Positions 52,883 through 62,453 of a stretch of DNA of 64,000 nt are shown one piece after another. Made by a program: the position numbers and the translations under genes. Origin of the DNA: Sphingomonas sp. HF-S4 (lineage in GTDB: Bacteria > Pseudomonadota > Alphaproteobacteria > Sphingomonadales > Sphingomonadaceae). The stretch is from contig NZ_JAWJEJ010000001.1 in assembly GCF_032911445.1 (NCBI RefSeq), forward strand, positions 2,790,001-2,854,000, read 5' to 3'. The notes under the pieces were generated by a model. It saw only the letters and a program-made list of their open reading frames with translations. It ran no database searches and was not told the origin of the DNA. How positions within the stretch are numbered: position 1 is the first letter of the stretch; each line of letters begins with the position of its first letter.

Positions 52883-55813
52883 ATGGGCTATGAAGGCCTG
52901 GATTTCGAGCAGATCGCCGGCGGGGTGAGCCCCGCCTTCATCGAGACGCTGTATCGCCGCTACCAGGCGGATCCCGCCGGCATCGAGCCGCAGTGGCAGC
53001 AGTTCTTCGAAGGACTCGAAAACACCGCTTCGGGCCCGAGCTGGGCCAATCCGCGCTGGCCGCTGTCGGACACCGACACGCTCACCGCCGGGCTGGATCC
53101 CACGCAGATGGAGCCCGCGCCCAAGCCTGCCAAGGGCGGCGCCGCGCCCAAGCCCGCCGCCCCCGCCGCGTCGCAGGACGATATCGTCAAGGCCGCGAAC
53201 GATTCGATCCGCGCGATGCTGCTGATCCGCACCTATCGCGTGCGTGGTCACCTTGCCGCGAACCTCGATCCGCTCGGCCTCGCCCGGCAGAACCTGCCCG
53301 CCGACATGACGCCCGAATATCACGGCTTCACCGGCGCCGATCTCGATCGCCCGATCTATCTCGGCGGCACGCTTGGCCTCGAGAAGGCGACCATCCGCGA
53401 GATCGTCGACATCCTGCGCGCCAATTATTGCGGCAATGTCGGCCTCGAATACATGCACATCGCCGATGTCGAGGAGCGCCGCTTCCTCCAGGATCGGATG
53501 GAAGGCAAGGACAAGGAAATCCACTTCACGCCCGACGGCAAGAAGGCGATCCTTTCCAAGGTGATCGAAGCCGAGGAGTGGGAGAAGTTCCTCGGCCGCA
53601 AATACGTCGGCACCAAGCGCTTCGGGCTCGACGGCGGCGAAGCGATGATCCCCGCGCTCGAAGCGGTGATCAAGTACGGCGGCGCCACCGGCATCCGCGA
53701 GATCGTCTATGGCATGGCGCATCGCGGCCGCCTCAACGTTCTGGCCAATGTGATGGCCAAGCCGTTCCGCGTGATCTTCCACGAATTCGGCGGCGGCTCG
53801 GCGAACCCCGAGGATGTCGGCGGCTCGGGCGACGTGAAGTACCATCTCGGCACCAGCACCGATCGCGAGTTCGATGGGATCAGCGTCCACATGTCGCTGG
53901 TCGCCAACCCGTCGCACCTCGAGGCGGTCAACCCGGTCGTACTAGGCAAGTCGCGCGCGCTCCAGACGCTGCGCGGCGATCTCGCCGAGCACGAGCAGGT
54001 GCTTCCGGTGCTGATTCATGGCGACGCGGCGTTTGCGGGCCAGGGGATCGTGTGGGAATGCCTCGGCTTCTCGGGGATCCGCGGCTACAATACCGGCGGC
54101 TGCGTCCACTTCATCATCAACAACCAGGTCGGCTTCACGACGAGCCCGCAATTCGCACGCTCCTCGCCCTATCCCTCGGACGTCGCCAAGGGCGTCCAGG
54201 CGCCGATCCTCCACGTCAACGGCGACGATCCCGAGGCAGTGACCTTTGCGTGCAAGGTCGCGGTCGAGTTTCGCCAGAAGTTCAAGCGCGACGTCGTGAT
54301 CGACATGTGGTGCTATCGCCGCTTCGGCCATAACGAAGGCGACGAGCCGAGCTTCACCCAGCCGCTGATGTATAAGGCGATCCGCCAGCATCCGCCGGTG
54401 AGCCAAGTCTATGCCAAGCGCCTCGCCGCCGAGGGCGTGGTCGACCAGGGCTTCGTCGACGAGAAGACGCAGCAATTCACCACGCTGCTCGAAGGCGAGT
54501 TTGAGGCGGGCAAGTCGTATCTTCCCAACAAGGCCGACTGGTTCGCCGGCCGCTGGTCGGGCCTCGGCGCACCCGCGGATGCCGAAAGCGCCCGCCGCAG
54601 CGTCGATACCGGCATCGAGAAGAAGCTGTTCGACAGCCTCGGCCGCACGCTGACCGAGGTTCCCGAGGGCACCGAAATCCACAAGACACTCGCCCGCGTG
54701 CTCGATGCCAAGCGCACCATGTTCAAGTCGGGCGAGAATTTCGACTGGGCGACCGGTGAGGCGCTGGCGTTCGGCGCGCTGCTCTCCGAAGGCTTCGGGG
54801 TGCGCCTGTCGGGCCAGGATTCGGGCCGCGGCACATTCAGCCAGCGCCACGCCGTCTGGGTCGACCAGAAGGACGAGCACAAATACGTGCCCCTCTCGAC
54901 GATCCGCCACGGCAATTTCGAAGTGCTCGACAGCCCGCTCTCCGAATATGGCGTGCTCGGCTTCGAATATGGCTATGCCTCGGCCGATCCCAAGGCGCTG
55001 GTGCTCTGGGAGGCGCAGTTCGGCGACTTCGTCAACGGCGCACAGATCATGATCGACCAGTTCATCACCGCGGGCGAGGCTAAGTGGCTGCGCGCCAACG
55101 GCCTGGTGATGCTGCTGCCGCACGGCTATGAGGGCCAGGGCCCCGAGCACAGCTCGGCTCGCCCCGAGCGCTTCCTCCAGGCGTGCGCGCAGGACAATAT
55201 CCAGGTCGCCAACGTCACCACCCCGGCGAACTATTTCCACATGCTGCGCCGGCAGATGCACCGGAATTTCCGCAAGCCGCTGATCGTGATGACGCCCAAG
55301 TCGCTGCTCCGCCACAAGCTGGCGGTATCGAAGACCGAGGACTTCTTGGGCGACAGCCACTTCAAGCGCATCCTCTCCGATCCCTCGGCCCCGGCCGATA
55401 CGGACGTGAAGCGCCTCGTGCTGTGCACCGGCAAGGTCGCCTACGACCTGATTGAGGCGCGCGACGCGGCGGGCGACAAGAACACCGCGATCGTCCGCAT
55501 CGAACAGCTCTATCCCTTCCCCGGCGAACCGCTCACGGCGCGCCTCAAGAAAATGGCGAATGTCGAGGAAGTGATCTGGGCGCAGGAAGAGCCGAAGAAC
55601 AACGGCTATTGGTTCTTCGTCGAGCCGCTCATCGAGCAGTGCCTGGTCGATGCCGGGGTCAAGTCGCAGCGGCCGCGCTATGCCGGCCGCGCCGCGGCGG
55701 CATCGCCCGCCACCGGGCTGATGAAGCGCCACACTGCCGAACAGGGCGCGCTCGTCGCCGAAGCACTTGGTCACAGCGTTCGCGAAGAGATTCGCCGGAC
55801 GCGGAAATCGTAA
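52883..55813 (+). CDS. sucA: 2-oxoglutarate dehydrogenase E1 component
   Basis: A 976-residue protein starting at ATG 52883. The N-terminal segment (DFEQIAGGVSPAFIETLYRR) is followed by the ThDP region (GMAHRGRLNVLANVMAKP, HGDAAFAGQGIVWECLG, TGGCVHFIINNQVGFTT) and the C-terminal transketolase-like part (PHGYEGQGPEHSSARPERFLQ). It decarboxylates 2-oxoglutarate and passes succinyl to the E2 lipoyl group. An in-frame reading upstream through the family A repeat is not a likely start. E2 follows 14 bases downstream. Confidence 0.97.
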   Translation: MGYEGLDFEQIAGGVSPAFIETLYRRYQADPAGIEPQWQQFFEGLENTASGPSWANPRWPLSDTDTLTAGLDPTQMEPAPKPAKGGAAPKPAAPAASQDDIVKAANDSIRAMLLIRTYRVRGHLAANLDPLGLARQNLPADMTPEYHGFTGADLDRPIYLGGTLGLEKATIREIVDILRANYCGNVGLEYMHIADVEERRFLQDRMEGKDKEIHFTPDGKKAILSKVIEAEEWEKFLGRKYVGTKRFGLDGGEAMIPALEAVIKYGGATGIREIVYGMAHRGRLNVLANVMAKPFRVIFHEFGGGSANPEDVGGSGDVKYHLGTSTDREFDGISVHMSLVANPSHLEAVNPVVLGKSRALQTLRGDLAEHEQVLPVLIHGDAAFAGQGIVWECLGFSGIRGYNTGGCVHFIINNQVGFTTSPQFARSSPYPSDVAKGVQAPILHVNGDDPEAVTFACKVAVEFRQKFKRDVVIDMWCYRRFGHNEGDEPSFTQPLMYKAIRQHPPVSQVYAKRLAAEGVVDQGFVDEKTQQFTTLLEGEFEAGKSYLPNKADWFAGRWSGLGAPADAESARRSVDTGIEKKLFDSLGRTLTEVPEGTEIHKTLARVLDAKRTMFKSGENFDWATGEALAFGALLSEGFGVRLSGQDSGRGTFSQRHAVWVDQKDEHKYVPLSTIRHGNFEVLDSPLSEYGVLGFEYGYASADPKALVLWEAQFGDFVNGAQIMIDQFITAGEAKWLRANGLVMLLPHGYEGQGPEHSSARPERFLQACAQDNIQVANVTTPANYFHMLRRQMHRNFRKPLIVMTPKSLLRHKLAVSKTEDFLGDSHFKRILSDPSAPADTDVKRLVLCTGKVAYDLIEARDAAGDKNTAIVRIEQLYPFPGEPLTARLKKMANVEEVIWAQEEPKNNGYWFFVEPLIEQCLVDAGVKSQRPRYAGRAAAASPATGLMKRHTAEQGALVAEALGHSVREEIRRTRKS

Positions 55814-55827
55814 CGAGGTAGAAGAAA

Positions 55828-57042
55828 ATGGCAGACGTTAAGGTCCCGGTCCTCGGCGAATCGATCACCGAAGCGACGCTCGGCGAATGGCTCAAGAATC
55901 CGGGTGATCCGGTCAAGCTCGACGAGCCGATCGCCAGCCTCGAGACCGACAAGGTCTCGGTCGAGGTCCCCTCGCCCGTAGCGGGCGTTATGGGCGACCA
56001 AATCGTCAAGGTCGGCGACACCGTCGCGGTCGGCGCCGTCATCGCCACGGTCGGCGAAGGCGGCGGCGCTGCCGCATCACCCAGCCCCGCCCCCACTGCC
56101 GAGTCCACCCCGGCGCCCGCAGCCGCCGCCCCGGCCCCGGCTCCCGCATCTGCTGAGGCAGCCGCGCTCTCCCCGTCGGTCCGCCGTGCGGTGCTCGAAA
56201 CCGGCGTCGATCCCTCGACTGTCCAGGGCACTGGCAAGGACGGCCGCCTGACCAAGGACGACGTCGTCGCCGCAGCGGCCGCCAAGCCCGCCGCAGCCCC
56301 CGCCGCGACGCCGGCGCCTGTCGCAGCCGCTTCGTCGGGCGGCCGCAAGGAAGAGCGCGTCCGCATGACGCGCCTGCGCCAGACCGTCGCCAAGCGGCTC
56401 AAGGAAGCGCAGAACACCGCCGCGCTGCTGACGACGTTCAACGACGTCGACATGACCGAAGTCATCGCTGCGCGCACCAAGTACAAGGACTTGTTCGAGA
56501 AGAAGCACGGCGTCCGCCTGGGCTTCATGGGCTTCTTCGTGAAGGCCGCCGTCCAGGCGCTGCGCGACATCCCCTCGGTCAACGCGTCGATCGAAGGCGA
56601 CGAGATCGTCTATCATGACTATGCCGACATCTCGGTCGCGGTCTCCGCGCCGCAGGGTCTCGTCGTCCCGGTGATCCGCGACGCGCAGGACCTGTCGGTG
56701 GCTGGCATCGAGAAGACGATCGGCGATTTCGGCAAGCGCGCCAAGGATGGCACGCTCAAGATGGAAGACATGAAGGGCGGCACCTTCACCATCTCGAACG
56801 GCGGCGTGTTCGGCTCGCTGATGTCGACGCCGATCATCAACCCGCCCCAGTCGGCCGTGCTCGGCCTGCACCGCATCGAGGACCGCCCGGTGGTCCGCGA
56901 CGGCCAGGTCGTCGTCCGCCCGATGATGTACCTTGCGCTGTCCTACGATCACCGCCTGATCGACGGCCGCGAGGCAGTGACCTTCCTCGTCGCGCTGAAG
57001 AACGCGATCGAGGATCCGACCCGTCTGCTGATCGACCTGTAA
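55828..57042 (+). CDS. sucB: 2-oxoglutarate dehydrogenase E2 (dihydrolipoamide succinyltransferase)
   Basis: A 404-residue protein: a lipoyl domain at 1-75 with lipoyl-Lys in [17 protein letters not shown], an Ala/Pro-rich hinge, a peripheral subunit-binding domain ([20 protein letters not shown]), another hinge, and the catalytic domain with the His/Asp motif [16 protein letters not shown]. It carries the succinyl group from E1 to CoA. It lies directly after sucA. Confidence 0.97.
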   Translation: MADVKVPVLGESITEATLGEWLKNPGDPVKLDEPIASLETDKVSVEVPSPVAGVMGDQIVKVGDTVAVGAVIATVGEGGGAAASPSPAPTAESTPAPAAAAPAPAPASAEAAALSPSVRRAVLETGVDPSTVQGTGKDGRLTKDDVVAAAAAKPAAAPAATPAPVAAASSGGRKEERVRMTRLRQTVAKRLKEAQNTAALLTTFNDVDMTEVIAARTKYKDLFEKKHGVRLGFMGFFVKAAVQALRDIPSVNASIEGDEIVYHDYADISVAVSAPQGLVVPVIRDAQDLSVAGIEKTIGDFGKRAKDGTLKMEDMKGGTFTISNGGVFGSLMSTPIINPPQSAVLGLHRIEDRPVVRDGQVVVRPMMYLALSYDHRLIDGREAVTFLVALKNAIEDPTRLLIDL

Positions 57043-57065
57043 AGCGCAGGTAACGATACCCACAT

Positions 57066-57156
57066 TCCGTTCGGGCTGAGCTTGTCGAAGCCCCGTTCTT
57101 CTTTCTCGGACGGAACCAGAGAAGTACGGCCCTTCGACAAGCTCAGGGCGAACGGA
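57066..57156. repeat. Palindromic repeat, family B, copy 2
   Basis: TCCGTTCGGGCTGAGCTTG on the left faces the complement at 57132-57156 with two mismatches in a 25-base arm. It lies between sucB and lpd, 7 bases before the lpd ATG, so the lpd leader may start in the hairpin. Confidence 0.85.
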
Positions 57157-57163
57157 GTGACAA

Positions 57164-58558
57164 ATGGCTGAATACGACTTCGACGTTCTCGTGATCGGCT
57201 CCGGCCCCGGCGGCTATGTCGCCGCGATTCGCGCTGCGCAGCTCGGGCTGCGCACCGGCTGCGTCGAGAGCCGCGAGACTTTGGGCGGCACCTGCCTCAA
57301 TGTCGGCTGCATTCCGTCCAAGGCGCTGCTTAACGCCTCGGAGAAGTTCTATGAGGCCGCTTCGGGCGCGCTCGCCAAGCATGGCGTCAAGCTGGGCAGC
57401 GTCGAGCTCGACCTCCCCGCGATGATGGCGGACAAGGCCAAGGCCGTCACCGGCCTCACCGGCGGCATCGAGTTCCTGTTCAAGAAGAACAAGGTCGAAT
57501 GGGTGAAGGGCCTCGGCACCTTCGTCGATGCGCACACCGTCCAGGTCGGCGAGCGGAAAGTCACCGCCAAGAATATCGTCATCGCCACCGGCTCGTCGGT
57601 CACGCCGCTTCCCGGCGTCGAGATCGACCAGAAGGTCGTCGTCGATTCGACCGGCGCGATCGCGCTCGAGAAGGTCCCCGAGCACATGGTCGTCATCGGC
57701 GGCGGTGTGATCGGGCTCGAGCTCGGCTCGGTGTGGCAGCGCCTCGGCGCCAAGGTCACCGTCGTCGAATTCCTCGACCAGCTCCTCCCCGGCATGGACG
57801 GGGACGTGCGCAAAGAGGCCGCCAAGATCTTCAAGAAGCAGGGCATGGAGATCAAGCTCTCCACCAAGGTCACCGGCGTCGCGGTAAACAGCGGCAAGGC
57901 GATCGTGACCGTGGAGCCGGCCGCGGGCGGCGCTGCCGAGACGATCGAGGCCGATGCCGTGCTCGTCTCGATCGGCCGCCGTCCCAACACCGACGGCCTT
58001 GGCCTCGACGCGATCGGCCTCGCCACCAACCAGCGCGGCCAGATCGAGACCGACCACAGCTTCCGCACCAAGGTCGACGGCGTCTGGGCGATCGGCGACG
58101 TCATCCCCGGCCCGATGCTCGCGCACAAGGCCGAGGACGAAGGCATTGCGGTCGCCGAGAACATCGCCGGCCTCACCGGCATCGTGAACCACGATGTCAT
58201 CCCGAGCGTGGTCTACACGCACCCCGAGATCGCCGGCGTCGGCCTCACCGAGGAGCAGGCGCGCGAAAAGGGCGAGGTCAAGGTCGGCAAGTTCCCGATG
58301 GCGGGCAACAGCCGCGCCAAGGCGATCGACGACACCACCGGCTGGGTAAAGGTGATCGCCGACGCCAAGACCGATCGCGTGCTCGGCGCCTGGATCATCA
58401 CCGCGCCCGCCGGCACGATGATCGCCCAGGTCGCCCAGGCGATGGAATTCGGCGCCACGTCCGAGGACATTGCCTATACCTGCCACGCGCACCCGACGCA
58501 CAGCGAGGCGATCAAGGAAGCCGCGATGGGCGTCCTCGGCAAGCCGATCCACGTATGA
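57164..58558 (+). CDS. lpdA: Dihydrolipoyl dehydrogenase (E3)
   Basis: A 464-residue flavoprotein: FAD motif VLVIGSGPGGYVAAIRAAQ, redox Cys pair in GGTCLNVGCIPSKALL, NAD motif MVVIGGGVIGLELGSV, FAD-ribityl motif VWAIGDVIPGPMLAHKAEDEG, and C-terminal active-site HAHPTHSEAI. It reoxidises E2 lipoamide and serves other 2-oxoacid dehydrogenases. Its stop overlaps the next ATG. Confidence 0.97.
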   Translation: MAEYDFDVLVIGSGPGGYVAAIRAAQLGLRTGCVESRETLGGTCLNVGCIPSKALLNASEKFYEAASGALAKHGVKLGSVELDLPAMMADKAKAVTGLTGGIEFLFKKNKVEWVKGLGTFVDAHTVQVGERKVTAKNIVIATGSSVTPLPGVEIDQKVVVDSTGAIALEKVPEHMVVIGGGVIGLELGSVWQRLGAKVTVVEFLDQLLPGMDGDVRKEAAKIFKKQGMEIKLSTKVTGVAVNSGKAIVTVEPAAGGAAETIEADAVLVSIGRRPNTDGLGLDAIGLATNQRGQIETDHSFRTKVDGVWAIGDVIPGPMLAHKAEDEGIAVAENIAGLTGIVNHDVIPSVVYTHPEIAGVGLTEEQAREKGEVKVGKFPMAGNSRAKAIDDTTGWVKVIADAKTDRVLGAWIITAPAGTMIAQVAQAMEFGATSEDIAYTCHAHPTHSEAIKEAAMGVLGKPIHV

Positions 58559-59013
58559 CGATGGCCGGCGCGGCGTTGCTCCTGCTCGCCGCGCCGCCCA
58601 CGCTTGCGCTCCAGGACGCGCCCATCGCCGTTCCCGCCGGCGACCCCGAGATGGCTGCCGCAACCCTCAAGGCACGCGCCGGCCTTCCCGTCTTCTTCGG
58701 CCATGCCACCGCGCCCAGCCCAGACGAGGGCGGGTTCATGATCAAATATGATCTGCTCCCCGGCCCGGCCTCCGAATTCATCTGGGCTGAGATCGTCTCC
58801 CACCGCGGCGACACCAGCGTCGCTCGCCTGCTCAACAAGCCGCTCGCCCCCGGCTTCGTCCAGGGTCAGCAGGTCAGCGTCCGCGATGGCGAGGTGGAGG
58901 ACTGGGCCTATTGGCATGCCGGCACCCTGATCGGCGGCGCGACGATGCGCGTGCTGATCGCGCGGATGCCCGCCGCCGACGCCAAGGCGATGCGCGACCG
59001 GTTCGGCTGGTAG
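58555..59013 (+). CDS. Secreted DUF2314-like protein
   Basis: A 152-residue protein whose ATG overlaps the lpd stop (ATGA), so it is translationally coupled to it. A signal peptide (about 1-18) precedes a small domain with the DUF2314-like pattern EFIWAEIVSHRGDTSVARLL, then GQQVSVRDGEVEDWAYWHAG. The function is unknown. Co-transcription with E3 is striking but may be only positional. Confidence 0.7.
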   Translation: MTMAGAALLLLAAPPTLALQDAPIAVPAGDPEMAAATLKARAGLPVFFGHATAPSPDEGGFMIKYDLLPGPASEFIWAEIVSHRGDTSVARLLNKPLAPGFVQGQQVSVRDGEVEDWAYWHAGTLIGGATMRVLIARMPAADAKAMRDRFGW

Positions 59014-59081
59014 CGGCCCCGTCGCCCCGGCCGCACGCAACTTCGGGCGACTACCCCCAAGCGCCAGGCAAATTGCCCGGC

Positions 59082-59108
59082 TTGTGATCCGCCCCTACGT
59101 GTTATACT
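59082..59108 (+). promoter_or_regulatory. Likely promoter of the serine hydrolase gene
   Basis: TTGTGA and TATACT hexamers are 15 bases apart, followed by an AT-rich stretch. GTGTTAT and ATAATACAC flank the TATACT as an imperfect inverted repeat, possibly an operator. GAGGGGG precedes the ATG at 59137. Confidence 0.5.
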
Positions 59109-59136
59109 AACATAATACACAACCGAGGGGGACCCT

Positions 59137-60471
59137 ATGCATCGCTTCGCCATCAGCCTGTTGGCACTGAGCCTTTGCGCTTCGCCGGCGCTGGCGCAGG
59201 ATACCGGCCGGATGCAGCAGGTCGTCGCTGCCGATGCCGACAAGGGCGAGTTCATGGGCGCCGTGCTGGTCGCGCGCGAGGGGCAGATATTGCTCGACCG
59301 CGGCTTCGGCTCGGCGAACCTCGAATGGAAGATCCCCAATGACGGCACTACGAAGTTCCGCCTCGGTTCGGTCAGCAAGCAGTTCACCGCCGCCGCGATC
59401 CTGATTTTGCAGGAACGCGGCAAGCTGAGCCTCGATGCGCCGGTGAAGACCTGGCTGACCGATGCGCCGGCGGCCTGGGATAAGGTCACCATCCGTCACT
59501 TGCTCAGCCACACTGCGGGCATCCCCAATTTCACCGGCTTCGACGACTATGAGAAGACCAAGACGCTCCCCGCGACGCTCGAAAGCCTGACCGCGCGCTT
59601 TCGCGACAAGCCGCTCGAGTTTCAGCCCGGCGAGAAGTTCGCCTATTCCAACTCGGGCTATATCCTGCTCACTACGATCGTCGAGAAGGCAAGCGGACAA
59701 CCCTATGCCACCTTCGTCGCCGATCAGCTCTTCAAGCCGCTGGGCATGGCGGACAGCGGCTATGACAATCGCGCCACGGTGCTGCCGCGTCGCGCGTCGG
59801 GATATACCCCCTCGCCGCGCGGCGTGGTGAATACCGACTATATCGACATGACCATTCCCCAGGGCGCCGGCGCGCTTTATTCGACCACGCATGATCTGCT
59901 CAAATGGACCAACGGCCTGTTCGGGGGGAAGCTGCTCAAGCCCACATCGCTCCAGGCGATGACTACGCCGGTCAAGGACGATTACGGCCTCGGCCTGTTC
60001 ATCGCCAAGACCAATGGAGGGACGGTGATCAATCACGGCGGCGGGATTGAGGGCTTCAACACCTGGCTAGGCTATGATCCCGATCGCAAGCTGACCGTGG
60101 TGGTGCTGGGCAATCTCAACGGCGCCGCGCCGAACCGGCTCGGCAATTCGCTGATGACTCTGGCGCGCGGTGAAACCGTGACGCTCGCTACCGAGCGCCA
60201 GACTATCGCGGTGCCGATCGAGAAGCTCCGCGAATATGAGGGCGTCTACGAGCTGAGCCCGACCTTCGCGTTCACCATGAAGGTCGAGAACGGCAAGCTG
60301 ATGACCCAGGCCACCGGCCAGCAGGCGTTGGAGCTGTTCGCAGAAAAGCCCGACCAGTTCTTCCTCAAGGTCGTCGATGCGCAAGTGCGCTTTTCGCGGG
60401 ACGCGGCGGGCAAGGTGACCGGCCTGGTGCTCCACCAGAACGGGCGCGACATGCCGGCCAAGCGCAAGTAG
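59137..60471 (+). CDS. Beta-lactamase-fold serine hydrolase (class C/DD-peptidase-like)
   Basis: A 444-residue secreted protein with a signal peptide (about 1-21). The catalytic SxxK is Ser78-Val-Ser-Lys81 (LGSVSKQFT), the second motif YSNSGY is near 174, and the third is HGGGIEG. A C-terminal DUF3471-like domain (about 350-444) follows. Family members are esterases, D-amino-acid peptidases or, rarely, beta-lactamases. This protein is not of the known resistance type. It has its own promoter. Confidence 0.9.
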   Translation: MHRFAISLLALSLCASPALAQDTGRMQQVVAADADKGEFMGAVLVAREGQILLDRGFGSANLEWKIPNDGTTKFRLGSVSKQFTAAAILILQERGKLSLDAPVKTWLTDAPAAWDKVTIRHLLSHTAGIPNFTGFDDYEKTKTLPATLESLTARFRDKPLEFQPGEKFAYSNSGYILLTTIVEKASGQPYATFVADQLFKPLGMADSGYDNRATVLPRRASGYTPSPRGVVNTDYIDMTIPQGAGALYSTTHDLLKWTNGLFGGKLLKPTSLQAMTTPVKDDYGLGLFIAKTNGGTVINHGGGIEGFNTWLGYDPDRKLTVVVLGNLNGAAPNRLGNSLMTLARGETVTLATERQTIAVPIEKLREYEGVYELSPTFAFTMKVENGKLMTQATGQQALELFAEKPDQFFLKVVDAQVRFSRDAAGKVTGLVLHQNGRDMPAKRK

Positions 60472-60475
60472 CGCC

Positions 60476-61150
60476 TCAAGCGGCGGGGGACGAAGCCGGA
60501 GGCCCCTTCCGCACGCCCGTCAACCGCGCGACCGCCACGGTGAGCCCCGCCGCGATCAGCGCCGCCAGCCACAGCGCGTCCCAGCCCCAGCGCAGCTGGC
60601 TCGCCGCGCCAGACACGACCCCGGCGAGGAAGCCGAGCCACAGCGCCAGATACGGCACCCAGCTCCAGCGATCGCGATCGCCCATCAGCGCGCCGGCGAG
60701 CTTCTGGCCGATCCGCACCAGCGATCCGGTCATATAGGTCAGCCCGATCGTCACTTCGCCGTCGCGGTTGAACACCCCGTTCTCGGTGCCCATCGCCGCG
60801 GCGAGCAGGACGAGCACCAGCGGCCCCGGCGTTACGCTCGAAACGATCGCAGCGAGCGTCAGCAGGATCGTCACCACGCCCATCACCGCGGTCTTGTGGC
60901 GATCCCCGGTGGCGCGCACGAGCACGCTCGACACGATCACGCCGCCGACAAAGGCAAGGATCAGCCCCGCCGCGATCGCCGCCGCGCCGCCGACCCCGGT
61001 GCCGAGCCCGACGCCCAGCCGCGTGGTGTTGCCGCTCATGAACGAGGCGAAGAACCCGCCCAGGCTGGTGAAGGCAAAGGCGTCGACGAAACCTGCGAGC
61101 GCCGCCAGGCAGACGGCGACGGCAATCAACGGCGATTCAGTCCGGTGCAT
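60476..61150 (-). CDS. YoaK-family (DUF1275) membrane protein
   Basis: A 224-residue protein with about six membrane helices and the family patterns GFVDAFAFTSLGGFFASFMSGNT and NGVFNRDGEVTIGLTYMTGSL. It starts at ATG 61150 after GGGAGG. The function is unknown in most species. It is convergent with the serine hydrolase gene (4-base gap between stops) and divergent from the TRIC-like gene. Confidence 0.87.
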   Translation of the reverse strand: MHRTESPLIAVAVCLAALAGFVDAFAFTSLGGFFASFMSGNTTRLGVGLGTGVGGAAAIAAGLILAFVGGVIVSSVLVRATGDRHKTAVMGVVTILLTLAAIVSSVTPGPLVLVLLAAAMGTENGVFNRDGEVTIGLTYMTGSLVRIGQKLAGALMGDRDRWSWVPYLALWLGFLAGVVSGAASQLRWGWDALWLAALIAAGLTVAVARLTGVRKGPPASSPAA

Positions 61151-61228
61151 GGCCCTCCCAATGCCGCAGCGCGGCGCGCGCCGCCACCCCGTGTTTGACG
61201 TGCCGCCACCAACAGGGGACAAGGCGCC

Positions 61229-61861
61229 ATGCAAGCCCAGGTCGCCGCCCAGATCGGCCCGATCCTCCCCGTGCTCGACCTGTTCGGCATCGCGGTGTTC
61301 GCCGCGACGGGCGCGCTCTCCGCCACGCGCCGCGCGCAGACCTTCGTCACTGCCGCCTTCTTCGCGCTGATAACCGGAGTCGGCGGCGGCACGGTGCGCG
61401 ACCTGCTGATCGGCGCGCCGGTCTTCTGGGTGCATGATGCCAAGGTGGCGGCGATGATCCTCGGCGTCGCGGTGCTGATCTGGCTGACGCCGCAGCGCTG
61501 GTGGAGCGACCGGACGTTCGACTGGCTCGATGCGCTTGGCCTCGCCGCTTATGCCGCGTTCGGCGCCGCCAAGGCGCTCGGCTACGGCATCCCGCCGATC
61601 CCCGCCGCGCTGATGGGGGTGATGACCGCGTGCGTCGGCGGGATCATCCGCGACGTGCTGGTCGGCGAGCCGTCGATCCTGATGCGCCCCGAGCTCTACG
61701 TCACTGCCGCCGCGCTCGCCTCGGCGGTCTATGTTGCGCTGAGCCTCGCCGGCCTCACCCCGCTCGCCGCCGGCCTGATCGCCGCGACCGCCGGCTTCGC
61801 GCTACGCGCCGCGGCGATCGTCTGGAAGCTGCATTTGCCGGCGTATCGCGGACGGCGCTGA
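61229..61861 (+). CDS. TRIC-family cation channel (UPF0126/YadS-like)
   Basis: A 210-residue protein with seven membrane helices arranged as two repeats, each with the conserved pore motif: GVGGGTVRDLLIG near 58 and CVGGIIRDVLVGE near 142. Prokaryotic TRIC channels conduct monovalent cations. It is divergent from the DUF1275 gene and appears monocistronic. Confidence 0.9.
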   Translation: MQAQVAAQIGPILPVLDLFGIAVFAATGALSATRRAQTFVTAAFFALITGVGGGTVRDLLIGAPVFWVHDAKVAAMILGVAVLIWLTPQRWWSDRTFDWLDALGLAAYAAFGAAKALGYGIPPIPAALMGVMTACVGGIIRDVLVGEPSILMRPELYVTAAALASAVYVALSLAGLTPLAAGLIAATAGFALRAAAIVWKLHLPAYRGRR

Positions 61862-61889
61862 TCCTCCCCGGAACGGGGAGGAATTTAGG

Positions 61890-62453
61890 CTATCCCCGCA
61901 CCACTCCCACGTCGCTGAACTTCTTCGGCTCGACTGGCGGCACCACCGGCTCGTTGAGCTCGCATTGCCAGAAACCAACATCGATCCACTGGCCGTGCTT
62001 GAACCCGACCTCGCGGTACACCCCCGCGCGGCGGAACCCCACGGCCTCGTGCAGCTTGATCGAGCGGTCGTTGGGGAGCGTGATCGCCCCGATCGCATGG
62101 ACGAACCCTTGCGCGCGCAGCGTATCGACCAGCGCCTCGTAGAGCAGCCGCCCCACCCCCGTGCCGCTCGACGCATCTGTCAGGTAGATCGACGTCTCGC
62201 AGACATAGCGGTACGCGGGCCGGTCGCGGAACTTGCTGGCATAGGCATAGCCGATCACTCCGCCGCTGTCCGCATCGCCCTGCGTCGCGACCAGCCACGG
62301 ATAGAGCCCGTCGCTCGCCGCCATCCGCGTCCGCATCGCGCGCGCGTCGGGCGGCTCGATCTCGAACGAGGCGGTGCCGGTCAGCACGTGCGGCGCATAG
62401 ATCGCCGCGATCGAGCCCGCATCCTCGGGCGTCGCCGCGCGGATCGCGATCAC
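61890..62453 (-). CDS. GNAT acetyltransferase, phosphinothricin/PAT-like
   Basis: A 187-residue protein starting at a GTG whose next base completes the sppA stop (GTGA). The GNAT signature lies in YLTDASSGTGVGRLLYEALV, preceded by GYAYASKFRDRPAYRYVCE, and GAITLPNDRSIKLHEAVGF follows, close to PAT/Bar-type N-acetyltransferases that acetylate amino groups of glutamate analogues or methionine sulfone. The physiological substrate is unknown. It is coupled to sppA. Confidence 0.88.
   Translation of the reverse strand: MIAIRAATPEDAGSIAAIYAPHVLTGTASFEIEPPDARAMRTRMAASDGLYPWLVATQGDADSGGVIGYAYASKFRDRPAYRYVCETSIYLTDASSGTGVGRLLYEALVDTLRAQGFVHAIGAITLPNDRSIKLHEAVGFRRAGVYREVGFKHGQWIDVGFWQCELNEPVVPPVEPKKFSDVGVVRG

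Noticed and set aside
53942..55774. A 610-codon minus-strand frame opposite sucA
   Set aside because: The sucA frame is certain over the whole stretch. The antisense frame has no family match that I can see.
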